Shown here one piece after another: positions 8,747 to 20,400 of a stretch of DNA of 50,567 bases. The position numbers were made by a program, and so were the translations under genes. The stretch spans positions 1 through 50,567 of IMG/VR virus record IMGVR_UViG_3300006751_004945; one strand, 5' to 3'. Position 1 is the stretch's first letter; each line of letters opens with the position of its first letter. This stretch comes from a virus. The notes beneath the pieces are model-generated. The model ran no database searches and was not told the DNA's origin. It saw only the letters and a list, made by a program, of their open reading frames with translations.

Positions 8747-11700
8747 TTATTTCTTCCTCGCAACTAGACTTTTAGAAAAGGGGGCCGTAGCTAGTGAACG
8801 GAGTGTATCTTCTTTCCTTAATTCATCGGGTGATGAGTGGGGATCAGCGGAAGTTTCTAATCTTTTCAGTGTCGTTTTATTTTTTACAAAGAAGAAATAT
8901 TTATCTATGACAGGCAGGTCAAGAATGTCGTGGTGAATTATCCCAATTTCATCGTTTTCATATTTCTCTACGCGGCACAAAAGTGCTTCGCCAGTTGTTA
9001 CGCGGTCTAGAGTATTTTCCGAAAATGACTTCCAAATCGGCTGCTTTATTAAAATTTTTCCCAATTTATCTTTCTCATACCCATCTTGATATTCTAATTT
9101 GAAGAGAGTTGAATAATTATATAAAAACATTAAATTTGTTTTTTCACTGCTTGGGAAATCGATTCCGTCTTTTTCGTATTCTTGCCAGTTATTAACAACT
9201 GCTGGCGATTTTGAAAGAAAAAGAGAGGAGATTTGGTTTGGCAAACCCTCCAATTGGCCAGTTTTGAGCTTTGATTTTCTAATTTTTGTATCAACAAGGT
9301 TTTCATTAGACGCCAAATTAAAATTTGGCATGCTCAAAGAAGGAGAAGGCTCTAGGGCTTTGTTTGAAGCAGCCGAGGTGAAGATACTTCCTATTGTCGT
9401 AAGGCCCTTGGATAAAGTGGGGCTATACGCCGTCTTCTCGGGCCTGGGTCCGGTTACGCTGAAATCATTATCGCAACTGGGAGGAATTGTTGGTTTTGTC
9501 TCTTTTGTGTCCTTATTCTCCAGCATTGTTGGAGTGATAGTTACAGAATATGACCCCAATAATTTTTCCATCAGCGCCAGGGTGGAGGTGGTACCCTTAG
9601 TTTCAATCGAGAAAGGCGGCAATGTAGGCTTTGGGCCCGGAGGGGCAGACATCAAATAAGAAGTAAAACTTTCATATCTTCCATTTTGCCAAATTGCAGT
9701 TCCCTTATTTTGTAATTCGAGCTTATTTCCGCCGGCAGTGATACTTTGAGGAGTAAAATAAGTATAAAAGGAATCAGATAAATTTGAAATTCCCTTATTT
9801 TCATCATTGAGGCCAGGGACTTTTCCTAGACCTTTCTCTATGTCTTTTGGATTATCATTTGTAAAATATTTCAGGGCTTCTTCTTTAGATCGATTCAAAA
9901 AATCTTTCAGATATAAGATCGGAGTATTCGTGGGCAGAACTTTGTGGCCATCAGAGGCAACGACGTCGGCGTCCACAGTCGAATTGAAGAAATGCTCGCA
10001 AACCACCATAAATTTTTCGTAATTATTGTTATTATAAATTCGACTTAATGAGCCGTCTATTTGTTGGTCTGAAACTTTAACTTTTCCTACTAACATTTCA
10101 TAAATCAATGTTTCGAAATTTAATAATAAATTAATCAAAGCCATGATGCCCTCTGGGGTTCCAAGGACGGGATTTGAAATTGCCGTTAATTCTTTGATGA
10201 TGGCGCTCCGTTTGGGCAGTCCAAGATCCATAAAATCTGACAGAACTTCGACATAGGCCCAAATGCCAGCTTGCCATGGGCGTTGGCCATTAGCTGCATA
10301 AAATTTAGACAACTTTCTCTTAAATTTTCTGTTAAATGCATCATAAAAATTAACTGATGTTGAAATTGTATAATAATTTCTCAACACCGTGAGGGCAGAT
10401 GTAATTTTTTTCAAAGAATCTTGCAGAAAAATAACAGTACCGTCTTCAATCTGCATTGTTATTCCGTATTGATAGAGTCCGTAAGTCTTTTTTATTAAAG
10501 AATTATCAACAGAAATAAACCTCCTGACTGGATCCGGAGAGACTTTTTTCGTATTTTTTCTCATTTCTCCGACGCATCCTATAAAATTATCTTTTTTTCT
10601 ATCTCCAGCCGAGAGGTGGCCATAATATAATTTTTTTGTCAAGAATCTTATATTTCTCGACTCACCATTCAGGGCTATCAACTCTGGCGCCTCATTTACA
10701 TCAAAAATAGAAATATCATCTATTGTGGTCCCCAAAGAAGACGCAGTTGTTTGCTTCTTTACTCTCCTCCTCGTAATTTTCATTTCTGAAATTCGTGAAT
10801 TTCTTAAAATCTTTTTTCGAGCGGGGCGCTCCAATAGGGGCCAGAAAATAGTATTATCTTTTAGGAGATTTTCGAAATTAATATCAAAGATAAAGGATAC
10901 TACGCCGGCGTCTGACCTGGAAGTTTCTCCCTGAGAGTAATAATTTTCCGTTTTTACCCCTAAATTCAAAAATTGGCCATTTTTTAGGCTTTTCTGCACG
11001 CCGTAAAGAGCCGGCTCTTTACGGCCGCCGTAAAGAGCCTCTTTTGCCAAAAATAGTTTGGGACTTTCCGCTTCTGTTATTTCGCGACGTCGTAGATCTT
11101 GTACTTTGTAGTTCGGAGTAGAAACTCTTTTTAGTACTTTTAGGGGACTTGTATTCGGAGCATAATAAGACTTTCCATCCTTAGATTTTGCGACGGGGCC
11201 TGTCCAGATCTGCTCACCATCCTTGCCAGATGTCAAAAAAAGATAACTTTCTAAAGAAATAGAGCCTTTTCGCACTACGGCTTCTCCGGAAATCTCCCCC
11301 AAGGTTTTATCAGTGAAAGTGCCTGCCGGAAAATTTAATCCGCGAGATTTAGATAGGGCGGCTAAATCGACATAGGCGTATGCGAAGATAGATAGGTGGT
11401 CTTTTAGGTCCAATTGTATTATTATGTTATCTGGCAAGACAAAAGGGACTCGATATACCAGACCTTGATTGTCCGCCACTAATGGATCGACAAGATATTT
11501 GTCCTTATTGAAATCCGGAAGGGCGTCATTTAGCCAAAATTCATATTGAATGTAATCTCCGGAATTCTTCATAATCTGCGAAATGCTCTTATTCGCGATT
11601 AGATCTGTGGTTTTTTGTGAGTTTGATTGAATTATCGCTATTTTTAAAAATTTTCTGTAATCTTCTTGTAAGAGCCATGACTTATCGGGGTTATCTAAAA

Positions 11701-11827
11701 CATCGTCGATTGATAGATCTAAGCGTAGCCTGACAAGATCTCTCTGTCCCGACTCCAGCAAAATTCTGTCTATGTTTATGAAGGGAACAAATGAGGTCTG
11801 TTGAGATGTTGTAAGAAGGCGCGCCAT
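8747..11827 (-). CDS. Large putative virion protein (1026 aa)
   Basis: This large protein has no motif I can tie to a family. The N-terminus (MARLLTTSQQTSFVPFINID) opens a region of alternating strands and helices. Residues of about 330-365 are very basic (KKILRNSRISEMKITRRRVKK), and the C-terminal quarter is Pro/Ser/Lys-rich. The start codon shares one base with the stop of the previous gene (TAATG), implying translational coupling. It is followed one base later by the FN3-bearing tail gene. I infer a structural or assembly role in the tail from its place in the run of virion genes. Confidence 0.6.
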   Translation of the reverse strand: MARLLTTSQQTSFVPFINIDRILLESGQRDLVRLRLDLSIDDVLDNPDKSWLLQEDYRKFLKIAIIQSNSQKTTDLIANKSISQIMKNSGDYIQYEFWLNDALPDFNKDKYLVDPLVADNQGLVYRVPFVLPDNIIIQLDLKDHLSIFAYAYVDLAALSKSRGLNFPAGTFTDKTLGEISGEAVVRKGSISLESYLFLTSGKDGEQIWTGPVAKSKDGKSYYAPNTSPLKVLKRVSTPNYKVQDLRRREITEAESPKLFLAKEALYGGRKEPALYGVQKSLKNGQFLNLGVKTENYYSQGETSRSDAGVVSFIFDINFENLLKDNTIFWPLLERPARKKILRNSRISEMKITRRRVKKQTTASSLGTTIDDISIFDVNEAPELIALNGESRNIRFLTKKLYYGHLSAGDRKKDNFIGCVGEMRKNTKKVSPDPVRRFISVDNSLIKKTYGLYQYGITMQIEDGTVIFLQDSLKKITSALTVLRNYYTISTSVNFYDAFNRKFKRKLSKFYAANGQRPWQAGIWAYVEVLSDFMDLGLPKRSAIIKELTAISNPVLGTPEGIMALINLLLNFETLIYEMLVGKVKVSDQQIDGSLSRIYNNNNYEKFMVVCEHFFNSTVDADVVASDGHKVLPTNTPILYLKDFLNRSKEEALKYFTNDNPKDIEKGLGKVPGLNDENKGISNLSDSFYTYFTPQSITAGGNKLELQNKGTAIWQNGRYESFTSYLMSAPPGPKPTLPPFSIETKGTTSTLALMEKLLGSYSVTITPTMLENKDTKETKPTIPPSCDNDFSVTGPRPEKTAYSPTLSKGLTTIGSIFTSAASNKALEPSPSLSMPNFNLASNENLVDTKIRKSKLKTGQLEGLPNQISSLFLSKSPAVVNNWQEYEKDGIDFPSSEKTNLMFLYNYSTLFKLEYQDGYEKDKLGKILIKQPIWKSFSENTLDRVTTGEALLCRVEKYENDEIGIIHHDILDLPVIDKYFFFVKNKTTLKRLETSADPHSSPDELRKEDTLRSLATAPFSKSLVARKK

Positions 11828-12849
11828 TAATCGTCATCCTCACAAATAATCGTATCCTGCAAATCAATTTCTGAAGAATATGGGTTCGCTATAGCATCTG
11901 TATAGGGCAGATCTGGACAGTTGATGTCTAGGGCTACCTTTAGCTTTTTTGATTTCAATTTTGAAATTTTATCACAGATTAAGGCCTCGGAGATTTCGTC
12001 GTCTACTAAAACATCGAAAAAATATTCTACATGTTCCGGGGTAAGCGGGTCATTACTTCTCTTTATTTCTTCTCGATCCAAGAGGATACCATTCACCACA
12101 GCTTTCGGTCTATTTCTGGCAAACTTAAGCGGTCGGAGATCTTCCTCCAATTTTGTGCCCTTGGAGCCGCTGACATCCACAACTTCAAAAACCTCTATTT
12201 CAAAGTTTTCCTTTGTGAAATTAACGTTATCTTCGACTAAGAGGCCTAAAATATTATCCGTCTTAACAATTACCGTCGTTCCATCATCAAATACAGGGCT
12301 AGCTAATTCTGGATCGGTACCAAGAATGCCCTCGCCCTCGAACAGATTTGAAATCATTGTTTTATAACACAACTCCATATCAATCTGCGGGATAGGCAAA
12401 TCTTGGAATTCACTCTTGAGGGTTTTAGAAAAATTTCCTATTTTACCATTTAAAAATTGCAAATTGAACCGGGGAGTCTTTTGTTGACCCATGTCTGATG
12501 TTCCTAGCGCGCGGTTTAGAACATATTCCCTCTCTGGCGTCGAAAGAATATTTATTTTTTTGAATTCCGCGACGGTAAATGGCTTCTGTCTTTCATTATA
12601 ATCTTTAGTTATTTCTGTTTCCACCCCTATATAATTGTGTTGAGTTCTCTTATAAGGTGTCTCGCTAACAATCCTACCCCGGGCCCTATTTTGAGACTCT
12701 GTGGCGCCAGTATAAGCTCGGTCATAAAGGACGCAGTCATCAAAAAAGCGATAATAAGTTGGATTAAGTTTTCCCGTAGAAAGCAGGTGCTTTCCATATT
12801 GAGTTAGCTGTATGTCTAATACTTGTTCTTTTTTATTGAAATAGCTCAT
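11827..12849 (-). CDS. Putative virion protein (MSYFNKKEQVLDIQLTQYG type)
   Basis: This 340-residue protein begins MSYFNKKEQVLDIQLTQYGK, followed by a Tyr/Asp-rich YYRFFDDCVLYDRAY region. Its opening pattern (hydrophobic, then T-x-Y/T-G-x-x-x-L) resembles the 304-residue protein at 5465-6379, suggesting a shared attachment domain. The C-terminus is acidic, ending IICEDDD. It lies between a 1514-residue LamG protein and the 1026-residue virion protein and overlaps the latter by one base. No catalytic residues are evident. A tail or neck completion role is possible but inferred. Confidence 0.65.
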   Translation of the reverse strand: MSYFNKKEQVLDIQLTQYGKHLLSTGKLNPTYYRFFDDCVLYDRAYTGATESQNRARGRIVSETPYKRTQHNYIGVETEITKDYNERQKPFTVAEFKKINILSTPEREYVLNRALGTSDMGQQKTPRFNLQFLNGKIGNFSKTLKSEFQDLPIPQIDMELCYKTMISNLFEGEGILGTDPELASPVFDDGTTVIVKTDNILGLLVEDNVNFTKENFEIEVFEVVDVSGSKGTKLEEDLRPLKFARNRPKAVVNGILLDREEIKRSNDPLTPEHVEYFFDVLVDDEISEALICDKISKLKSKKLKVALDINCPDLPYTDAIANPYSSEIDLQDTIICEDDD

Positions 12850-12868
12850 TTGTTAGTAATTATCTTCT

Positions 12869-15800
12869 TTATTTATTTTCGTTATAGTTAAATTCCGGGT
12901 ATTTGAAATCGGTATCTGCTTCGAATTTTTCTGCTGATTTTTCCTTAGAGGTGCCGCCTCTTCTTAATGTAACCTGGGTCTCCATGTTTCCCAACTCGAT
13001 CAAAGAGAAAAAGTCGTAAGGCCAATTATAACTAGGCGCGTTGGGGGTGCCAGGGGGCGTCCTGGATAATTGATTTTTATTCGCCGTGGTCTTTTCGAAA
13101 TAATCTTTGCTGGCTCGCTGTTTAATTTTGAAGACTACCCAGCGGACGTCCTTTTCAAAGTCTTCGGCATCCAAAAGCTCCCCCTTCACCAAGGGGTGAG
13201 TTATTGAGGAATCCGTCGAGGGCTCATTGAAAACAGATTTAAGGCCGGCATCTGGCATTACATTTTGCCAGATATGTGACAAATCCCCAGAAGTAAAAGT
13301 ATGAGTAAATTCAAAAATATACATGGCAAAGGCGCCGATTTCGGGATTATTTAGAACTTCTGAGTAATTTACAAAATCATATCTTGGCGGCAAGACGAAT
13401 TTTTGCATTTTTGAGACCAAGTCAAATAAAGACTTTCCCACTTCCGCGTCGGGATGGATTAAAGCTGTGCCGGCTTGGTGATCTAGGATAGCTTGAATTT
13501 TTTCTTTTTCCAGACTAAATAATTTTTGATTTCCGTTTTCTAAATAAAACGGGATTGCTACGATAGCTTCAGATACCTCTTTCCCTTCTTTAAGTTGTCC
13601 CAACTTCTTGCTGATTTTCTTTTGACTCGTTCCTGAAGGGCCATGGCTTTTGCCGGTAGGTGGCTGGAATTGTGTGAAGCCGGCGATGTCCATAAGAGAG
13701 TGCACTCCAGAGCCGGCGCCGTAATCATCGTAATGTTCGCTCTCGAAGTGGCCTTCTGAAGAAGCGGCTGTATCGGGGCCCCATGGGGTAAGGAGGAGTT
13801 CAGGGCCCTTGTAGGCTCCTCGGAAATTCACCCAATTCTCGGGAATATCTGCAACCTCTAAATAAACCCCCTCATTTGATCGGGGGATGCATCCGTATTG
13901 ATGCCACATGCCTCGGGGTACCGACTCCGAGCCGTGAGTGGGAATTGTCAAAGTATTATCCTCGGCTCGTATCGGTCGGATTGACTGATCTCCGAAATTA
14001 AACATTGGCGTTTCAAATTTGGGCTGGATGACCCACCTTCCGCTAATTCCAACTGTTGATTTTTGAGATTTCTTTCCGTCGGCAGAGAAGTCTTGGACCA
14101 GAACATCTTCCCTTCCCAGGAGATTAATGGACGCAGATAATTGCATGGCGAATTTATTTGCATGAAGCGGAGACATTGGCATCGGGCCAGAACCGTTCCA
14201 GGTGGACGGGTTTGCCCAAAAGTGCCATCCGGTGCCTTCAACGCCAGGGTCAAAGGACGAGAGGCCCGACCAGGCGCAAGTTCCGCTGAGCGTTGTGGAT
14301 GAGGTGGGTGCAAAAACTGCTGGGAGATAGATCCCATCGTAGCCGATTTTGGCGCCGAGGTCAGATCTGGCCGTTGGCAAATATTCACTTGCCGGGGTAC
14401 CCTGATACCGCGTGCGCAAAATGGGGCGGCCGTCGATTCTCCAATAGATAATTTTCGAATTATTTAAAATTTGGTCTAATGAGACATTTCCCGTGACGTT
14501 ATCTGGCGCCGTGTACAGTATGTCTGCCCAAGCCTCGCCGTTATAGTAGGGTGGTGTGAAAGACGGGTTATAGCCATTTAAACTATCAGACGGATATAAA
14601 TCTTGATTGGACCGACCCAGAGAGCAAGTAGAGGCAAAGACAAATGAGCCGCCCGGTCCGGCGACCTTGTTCCCAGCATAAGAGAGTCTTGCACACTGAG
14701 TTTGTAAGCTTCCGGTTACGGGGTTGAACAACTGGCTTGTGGCTGCGACGGGTGGGCCAAAGGCGGTTGGGCGGCTGTACATGGTGAACGTCTCTCTTAA
14801 ATCTGGCTGAAAGAGGGGGTCCTGGGGTATTTCATAGCCCGAAATAATTTCGAGGCCGTTCTGAGTGGTCGGAGGAAATATTGGATGATACCACTTTCTT
14901 GAAGTATTCATTGAGCGGCGTATTTTTACCCTCATTCCATATGTTTTGCCCGGGTCGACCTTCCCGAAGTCTTTTGAATTATCCGGGAGTGACCTAATAG
15001 CCGTAAATTCATCATTTCGTAAAAAGAATTCCGGGATTTCTGCCAAAAAATTATTGATCATCAATTTATAAAGATTGTCGCCGGCTTGTCCTAGTTTTGC
15101 CGATAAGTCAAGAGAACAAGAGGGGTCGGGCTCCATATCTACTATATTCTTATCTTGTAAATATTCCTCCGGCTCAAGCAGGGCTTCGAAGGGTACTCGG
15201 TAGTCCCACCCATTCGTGCCATTCGAGCCAGTGCCGAGGGCCCAATAACCACTGCTTGTAAGTTCGGTGGCGCCGGAGACATAAGATCTGTATTCAAACT
15301 TGGAAACGGTATCTGTGGCCACGGGATAATCCACGGCGATGCCGGCTTTTATCGAATTATATAATATTCCCGGAGAAAACATTGCTGCCATCACTGGCCG
15401 GCTGCGCGCTCCTGGGGAGTCCAGATCTGTGCCGTCGGCCTCGATAAAGGAGGAATATGACTTTGAAAATTGAGAAACAATTTGAAGCGTTCTTTCTGAG
15501 GGGTAAAATCCATCGTAGGGAATGAATTTTTTTAAGGCCTTGCATTTGATTGTTATCTCGCTTGGGATTGCCATTTCATCATGATCCGTTTTAACGACAT
15601 CAAAAAATTGCATAAATTCTGAATTTGTATAAAAGGTGTTAAAATTAGCTTCCGAACTGTTCTGTGGAATAGACTCGTTGTTTGTGGGGAGTCCGAAAAT
15701 TGAGAAGTTATCACATGTTTTTATCAAAAAATCTTCATTTTGAGTATATTTGTCAATTTGATCACTTATCCTGAAGGATGAAAGAATTGTGCCGCCCTTA

Positions 15801-17413
15801 AAAACAAATTTTGTGTCCACTGCATAATCATTATAAGAATCATAAAATGGAGATCTAGGAGAAGAAATAAACGGACTGCTGTGGCCGGCAAGACGGTCGG
15901 CCTCCCAAAGTGCGGTTCCCCCGAATGGTTCAATTGAACCAAGGGGAGCCTCATTCAAATAAGGAGAAGAACAGCCAGATAGCGCCTGCCACCTCAAATT
16001 CAAAATCGAAATTGCGGCGTCTCGCTCTGGTATTTCAATTCCGTGCCTGTCGACTACCGAATAAGCGCTTTTGAGGGTCTGTTTTCTATTATAAGTTGGG
16101 GAGGCGTGGAGCGTGCTGTTGAGGCCTCCGGGAAGGACAGAGGCTGTTGTGAAGAACATCTTCGACCCCGAATGACTCATTGACGCAGTGTGAAGAATCG
16201 CGGCTTTATTTAGACCGCATGTTGGGGAAGTCATGTCTGTGATGTTGGCTGCGTCGGAGGAGAATGGGCCCAAGTCTTGAATAATTCCCGCATTTTCTCC
16301 GCCGGCGATATCACCGGGTGAGTCACCATTGCGCCACCAAGAAACCAAATCAGAAGAGAAAGATAGATCTTCCAGCTCTCTCGCCTTTCCAAGATTATAA
16401 AGCTCGAAAACCTCTGTGTTACTTAGGGTTTTTTTCCAAACCGATGGCTCGTCTATTAAGCCATTAAAAATATAAAAATAAGATCCAGTGTCATAAATTC
16501 CTCCAAGAAAGCCGGGGGCGGGTCCGGCTTTTTTGGCATGACCGATGAAACATGCGTTTCCAATTTCCGACAAGACCTCGGCGCCCCCAATTGGGCCGGG
16601 GTTGTAATAAGTTAGTCCTGGTGCAAGGATGCCGTTTAGATAGAGCTTTAGCCTACCTTCAGCAGAGTTCGATGCCGTTGTATACGTCATTGCCAAGTGG
16701 AGAAATGATCCTGCTGATGCAGAAGAAGCTGCCGTCCAAGAATCGGTGGTGTACACGCTATCATGGGTGGTTATTGTTCCGGCGCCATCGTCATAAATAA
16801 CCTCGGCTGTGAGATGATACACACTTTCCATAAAGTCTGGAGGGTTTCCTCTCTTATCTAGGGCCAAATAAATCCCTCCGGGATCTAAATTTGTTGTTCT
16901 TGTTGATCCAAAATAAAAAACTGGCCACGCATTTACATATGGGCGCTTATGGGCCCCGGGGGGCCAGCCAAGGGGCTTGACGCCGGCGTTTTGGGCCTGT
17001 ACGGGAAGTATCCACGCTGACAATGAAAAATTGCCGGACGAGAATTGGGAGTCCCAGTCATTTGTCGTTTTATATGTGCCGGCGGCCGGGAGTGAGGCAG
17101 TGGATGCTGCCGTCTCGTAACCTATCTGAACTCCAGAGCCGGAGAGCAATTGGGGATAGTCGGCCTCATCCATAGTGGGAGCAAGGGGGTGAAAGCTCTC
17201 ATTCGGCCAAGTTATCCCAAAATTGCTACATGAAAGGGCATAGGTATTAGCAAATCTTTCCCCAGAATGGACAAAAGTATAATCATTCTGTAACTCGCCG
17301 GAAGACCCACTTTTGGCGGTGTCTGCCGTATAAATTGGCGATGTCTCAAAGTTCTCAACGGCATCCAGGGCCCAGGAGCTTTGAGAAACATTATATCCTT
17401 GAGAATTAGGCAT
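12869..17413 (-). CDS. LamG-domain tail protein (1514 aa)
   Basis: This large probable adhesin or baseplate/fiber protein carries a concanavalin A-like LamG domain at about residues 120-350. The domain opens at FSLSAWILP, includes LHLAMTYTTASNSAEGRLKLYLNG and ends at FNGLIDEPSVWKKTLSNTEV. That last strand-turn motif is shared with the 740-residue protein upstream. LamG domains bind glycans or proteins, so this may contact the host surface. The remaining 1150 residues are Pro/Gly/Ser/aromatic-rich without a recognised family. The ATG follows GGAGG by a few bases and lies two bases past the previous stop. The glycan-binding role is inferred. Confidence 0.72.
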   Translation of the reverse strand: MPNSQGYNVSQSSWALDAVENFETSPIYTADTAKSGSSGELQNDYTFVHSGERFANTYALSCSNFGITWPNESFHPLAPTMDEADYPQLLSGSGVQIGYETAASTASLPAAGTYKTTNDWDSQFSSGNFSLSAWILPVQAQNAGVKPLGWPPGAHKRPYVNAWPVFYFGSTRTTNLDPGGIYLALDKRGNPPDFMESVYHLTAEVIYDDGAGTITTHDSVYTTDSWTAASSASAGSFLHLAMTYTTASNSAEGRLKLYLNGILAPGLTYYNPGPIGGAEVLSEIGNACFIGHAKKAGPAPGFLGGIYDTGSYFYIFNGLIDEPSVWKKTLSNTEVFELYNLGKARELEDLSFSSDLVSWWRNGDSPGDIAGGENAGIIQDLGPFSSDAANITDMTSPTCGLNKAAILHTASMSHSGSKMFFTTASVLPGGLNSTLHASPTYNRKQTLKSAYSVVDRHGIEIPERDAAISILNLRWQALSGCSSPYLNEAPLGSIEPFGGTALWEADRLAGHSSPFISSPRSPFYDSYNDYAVDTKFVFKGGTILSSFRISDQIDKYTQNEDFLIKTCDNFSIFGLPTNNESIPQNSSEANFNTFYTNSEFMQFFDVVKTDHDEMAIPSEITIKCKALKKFIPYDGFYPSERTLQIVSQFSKSYSSFIEADGTDLDSPGARSRPVMAAMFSPGILYNSIKAGIAVDYPVATDTVSKFEYRSYVSGATELTSSGYWALGTGSNGTNGWDYRVPFEALLEPEEYLQDKNIVDMEPDPSCSLDLSAKLGQAGDNLYKLMINNFLAEIPEFFLRNDEFTAIRSLPDNSKDFGKVDPGKTYGMRVKIRRSMNTSRKWYHPIFPPTTQNGLEIISGYEIPQDPLFQPDLRETFTMYSRPTAFGPPVAATSQLFNPVTGSLQTQCARLSYAGNKVAGPGGSFVFASTCSLGRSNQDLYPSDSLNGYNPSFTPPYYNGEAWADILYTAPDNVTGNVSLDQILNNSKIIYWRIDGRPILRTRYQGTPASEYLPTARSDLGAKIGYDGIYLPAVFAPTSSTTLSGTCAWSGLSSFDPGVEGTGWHFWANPSTWNGSGPMPMSPLHANKFAMQLSASINLLGREDVLVQDFSADGKKSQKSTVGISGRWVIQPKFETPMFNFGDQSIRPIRAEDNTLTIPTHGSESVPRGMWHQYGCIPRSNEGVYLEVADIPENWVNFRGAYKGPELLLTPWGPDTAASSEGHFESEHYDDYGAGSGVHSLMDIAGFTQFQPPTGKSHGPSGTSQKKISKKLGQLKEGKEVSEAIVAIPFYLENGNQKLFSLEKEKIQAILDHQAGTALIHPDAEVGKSLFDLVSKMQKFVLPPRYDFVNYSEVLNNPEIGAFAMYIFEFTHTFTSGDLSHIWQNVMPDAGLKSVFNEPSTDSSITHPLVKGELLDAEDFEKDVRWVVFKIKQRASKDYFEKTTANKNQLSRTPPGTPNAPSYNWPYDFFSLIELGNMETQVTLRRGGTSKEKSAEKFEADTDFKYPEFNYNENK

Positions 17414-17415
17414 TC

Positions 17416-20400
17416 TTAACCTCCGAACTTCGTTTTGCCAAGAGCGCTTCGTTGGCTCCTGCTATTTCTCCAAAAATCATTTTGATAACCTTCTCTTTCT
17501 CTGTTTCTTTTTTTGTATGTATTCGGGGCTGCCGGGAAAACGATTTCTTTATAAATTATACTGTCAAAAAGTTGGAAATTATATTCTTTTTCGCCGGTTA
17601 CCTTATTAATTAGTGGGGTTTGCAGATATTTATCCTTTATACTATCGTATGCAAGGCTCTTCTGGGGTTGCAAATCTAAATCTGCGTTTATTTCTTCGTG
17701 GGAGAAAAAGGACAAGTCGTTGGCATAACTACTATTAACTTCTAATTTAATAACTCCGACGGCCGTATTTGTTTCACTATTTAATATTTGAGCAATAGGC
17801 CTGTACTTGCTTACAACACAAGGCTCACTGAACGTTTTCTGAGGGCCAAATCGCGGGATTATTGTCTTTTGTACTTTATTTTTAAAAGAGGGCCCGGGAC
17901 TGTTTCTGTAGGATATTAGATTATTTTCCCTAAGATGTCTGGCGTTGGCAGTCTGGCCGGTGCGGATCTGCTCCCACGTTGGCCAGATTTGCCAAGGATA
18001 TGATGAAGAGAGGGGCCCAAAAGTTATTGCGGGTGTTAGACCGATAGAGCTACTATAAGGGGCGCCTGAAGGCGGCAGAAACCCACAAAATGGGCTTGAA
18101 ATATATGAGGAAGTTATCCATGCGTATTGAAAGTCACTTTGGGGAATTTGATGCTGGACATACCAATTATCATACTGCTGGTCTTTTATGACTGTCGAGC
18201 CGCTAAGGCGGTATGCATATCCAGTATTTCTATTTACCTGATAAATTGAGCCTGTGCCCTCGTAGTTGAGGGGATTGACTGTCGAAGCTTGGGCTCCGGG
18301 GATTTTTGCGGAGTTTGAAAAATACCCGAATCGATTGACGTGAGATGTCTGAAGCATTTGTAGAACATTTCTGACGAAATGGTTCCTATAATTGAGGTCG
18401 TTGTTCGGTGACATCTCGGCGGCGTATCGGTCCAGGCCCGGGCCTCCGTTGGCGTCACCCATAGTATCGGGGCCTCCAGGAGACGAAAATCTCTCTACAA
18501 TAACAAATTCGTTGGGGCCCCATTCCTCTCCATCGGGCCCATTGCGCTGAATTTCTGCTCCATTGAGCGTTGCCATATCCGGGATCCAATAGGAGGAGCT
18601 AGAGTCTGAAACCGGATCATTTAGCGGGAAGCCTCCATATTTCACAAATGCGCGGTTGTTTATTGACCTACCAGATGTCATGACTATCTGATAATCATGT
18701 TCATAATTTCCTCCTGCACCTTTAAGATTTTTTATGTTTAGGGGGCGCTTGGCAGTTTCGTCGCGGTAGTACATGGCGCGAGGATTGTGTGGCTCTGGAT
18801 GAGTTATTGAGAAGGGTGGCAGTATATCAAAATTCCAACCCTCTGGTCTAGAATCTTGGCTATCGGATCCGAGATTAATCGGAATGTGGCGAAATTGCAG
18901 GCCACCGACGTTTGCATTTGTAAATGGGCCCTGCATGGGTGTTTCCATGTCTGGTCCGTAAGCGTCTTTGTGAAGATTATTAAATTGAATTCCTATTTCC
19001 GAGGAACTATAGGGCGTGTAGGGGAAAAATCTCTGTAGTGAGGAATTTAAATATTCCGTCGGCGGATTTGTTGTTATGTCGCCATTTATTATTGTTTTTG
19101 TTAATTTTGGATCCGCACAATCCTCTTGCGGTGTTAAATCGGAAATCTGCATGCCGTTTGTCGTGCCGAAATTCATCTGTGAGCGCGCCAGGGGGATTGC
19201 TTTTCGTGCCTCGATGTTATTTCCGCCTCGGATAGCTTTGTCTCGGACAACATTTAATCGAAGCGGGGTAGTATATGATCGCCGGAGGGCACGAACGGAA
19301 ACATCTAAATATTGCTGTCTACACGAGTCAACTGCTGGGTTCCCGGAGGTAATTACATTATTATCCCTCTTTGTTCGCGCGTTCCACCAAAAGCAATTTT
19401 CATTCTGAAGATTGTCAATTGGGTGATGGCCTACTTTCCAGTCATAAAGGTGGCGGTTAATTCCTATTAGGCCGGCTTCTGGGTCCCTGGGTGTGAATTC
19501 TAGTGTTGGGAATTTTGACCAGTATTTATTTCTTTCTAATACATGACTTTCAATCATGTTTCTGATGCCGTCTGAAAAATCTGCTGATGCTGGGATTAAT
19601 TTTTGCAACATGTGGCCCAAGGATTGGTCTACCCAGCGATAGAAATTAATAAATTTTTCAATATCAGGTTCATTTTCAACTTTTTCGAAAAATAAACTCT
19701 TTAATTTGTCTAAATTCTTGTATTCTTGACGATAGCGGTTAACGGGCTCGCCAACTAAGTTATTGAAATCGATAATCGTAGCAAACATTTTAATCATTTC
19801 TTCAGAAATGGTCTGATACATACTTTTTTCAATTCCGAAAAAATGGCGCGATGGTTTTGTGTCCCTGGTGAAAATAAGATCTGTTTCTCCGAGGGCAGAC
19901 ACAGTGTTGGAGGCTTGGACTATTTCTGGGAGTACTTGTTTTCCGGAATGAATGTACCTCGCGTCCATTATTTTAGTGTCGTTGGCTAAGTAAAAGTCGC
20001 CTCGTCCGGGTAATTGGTGGTTTACGACGTCACCGAGCCAGCGATATCGATCAATAGTTGTCAGAGAGCCGGAAGACACGTCCGGAACATTATAGCCCGC
20101 ATCGGAAATGAAGGGTATTCCGGAGGGGCCAGCGTCTGACGAGGTTACTGTACTAAAATCCCAATTTAATGCCAATGTTTCGATCTGTGGAATTTCGGTG
20201 CCGGCGAGAGAAGTTGGCATTAAATAAGTGTTCCCATACGGAGAGGCGGTGCCGGCATTTGATGGGTCTCGCGCGTGTGCGGCAAGCGAATCGTCGTCTA
20301 AGTGGCTGGCCCAATAGCGCAGGGAGCTTATTTTGACGTCGGTGCGTGCCAGGGTTGAACCCGTGAAATTGGTTCTGTGGGCCCCGAGATAAAATCTTTT

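Noticed and set aside
11921-12367. Plus-strand open frame of about 148 codons
   Set aside because: It lies wholly opposite the well-supported 340-residue virion gene, is Ser/Thr-rich as expected of an antisense frame, and has no ribosome site.
13948-14388. Minus-strand open frame of about 146 codons
   Set aside because: It is in another frame inside the 1514-residue LamG gene, with a Pro/Arg/Leu composition typical of a shadow frame.
13200-20260. Frequent GCCGGC sites in the LamG genes
   Set aside because: They fall in frame as GCC GGC Ala-Gly codon pairs, explained by codon preference and composition rather than a regulatory signal.
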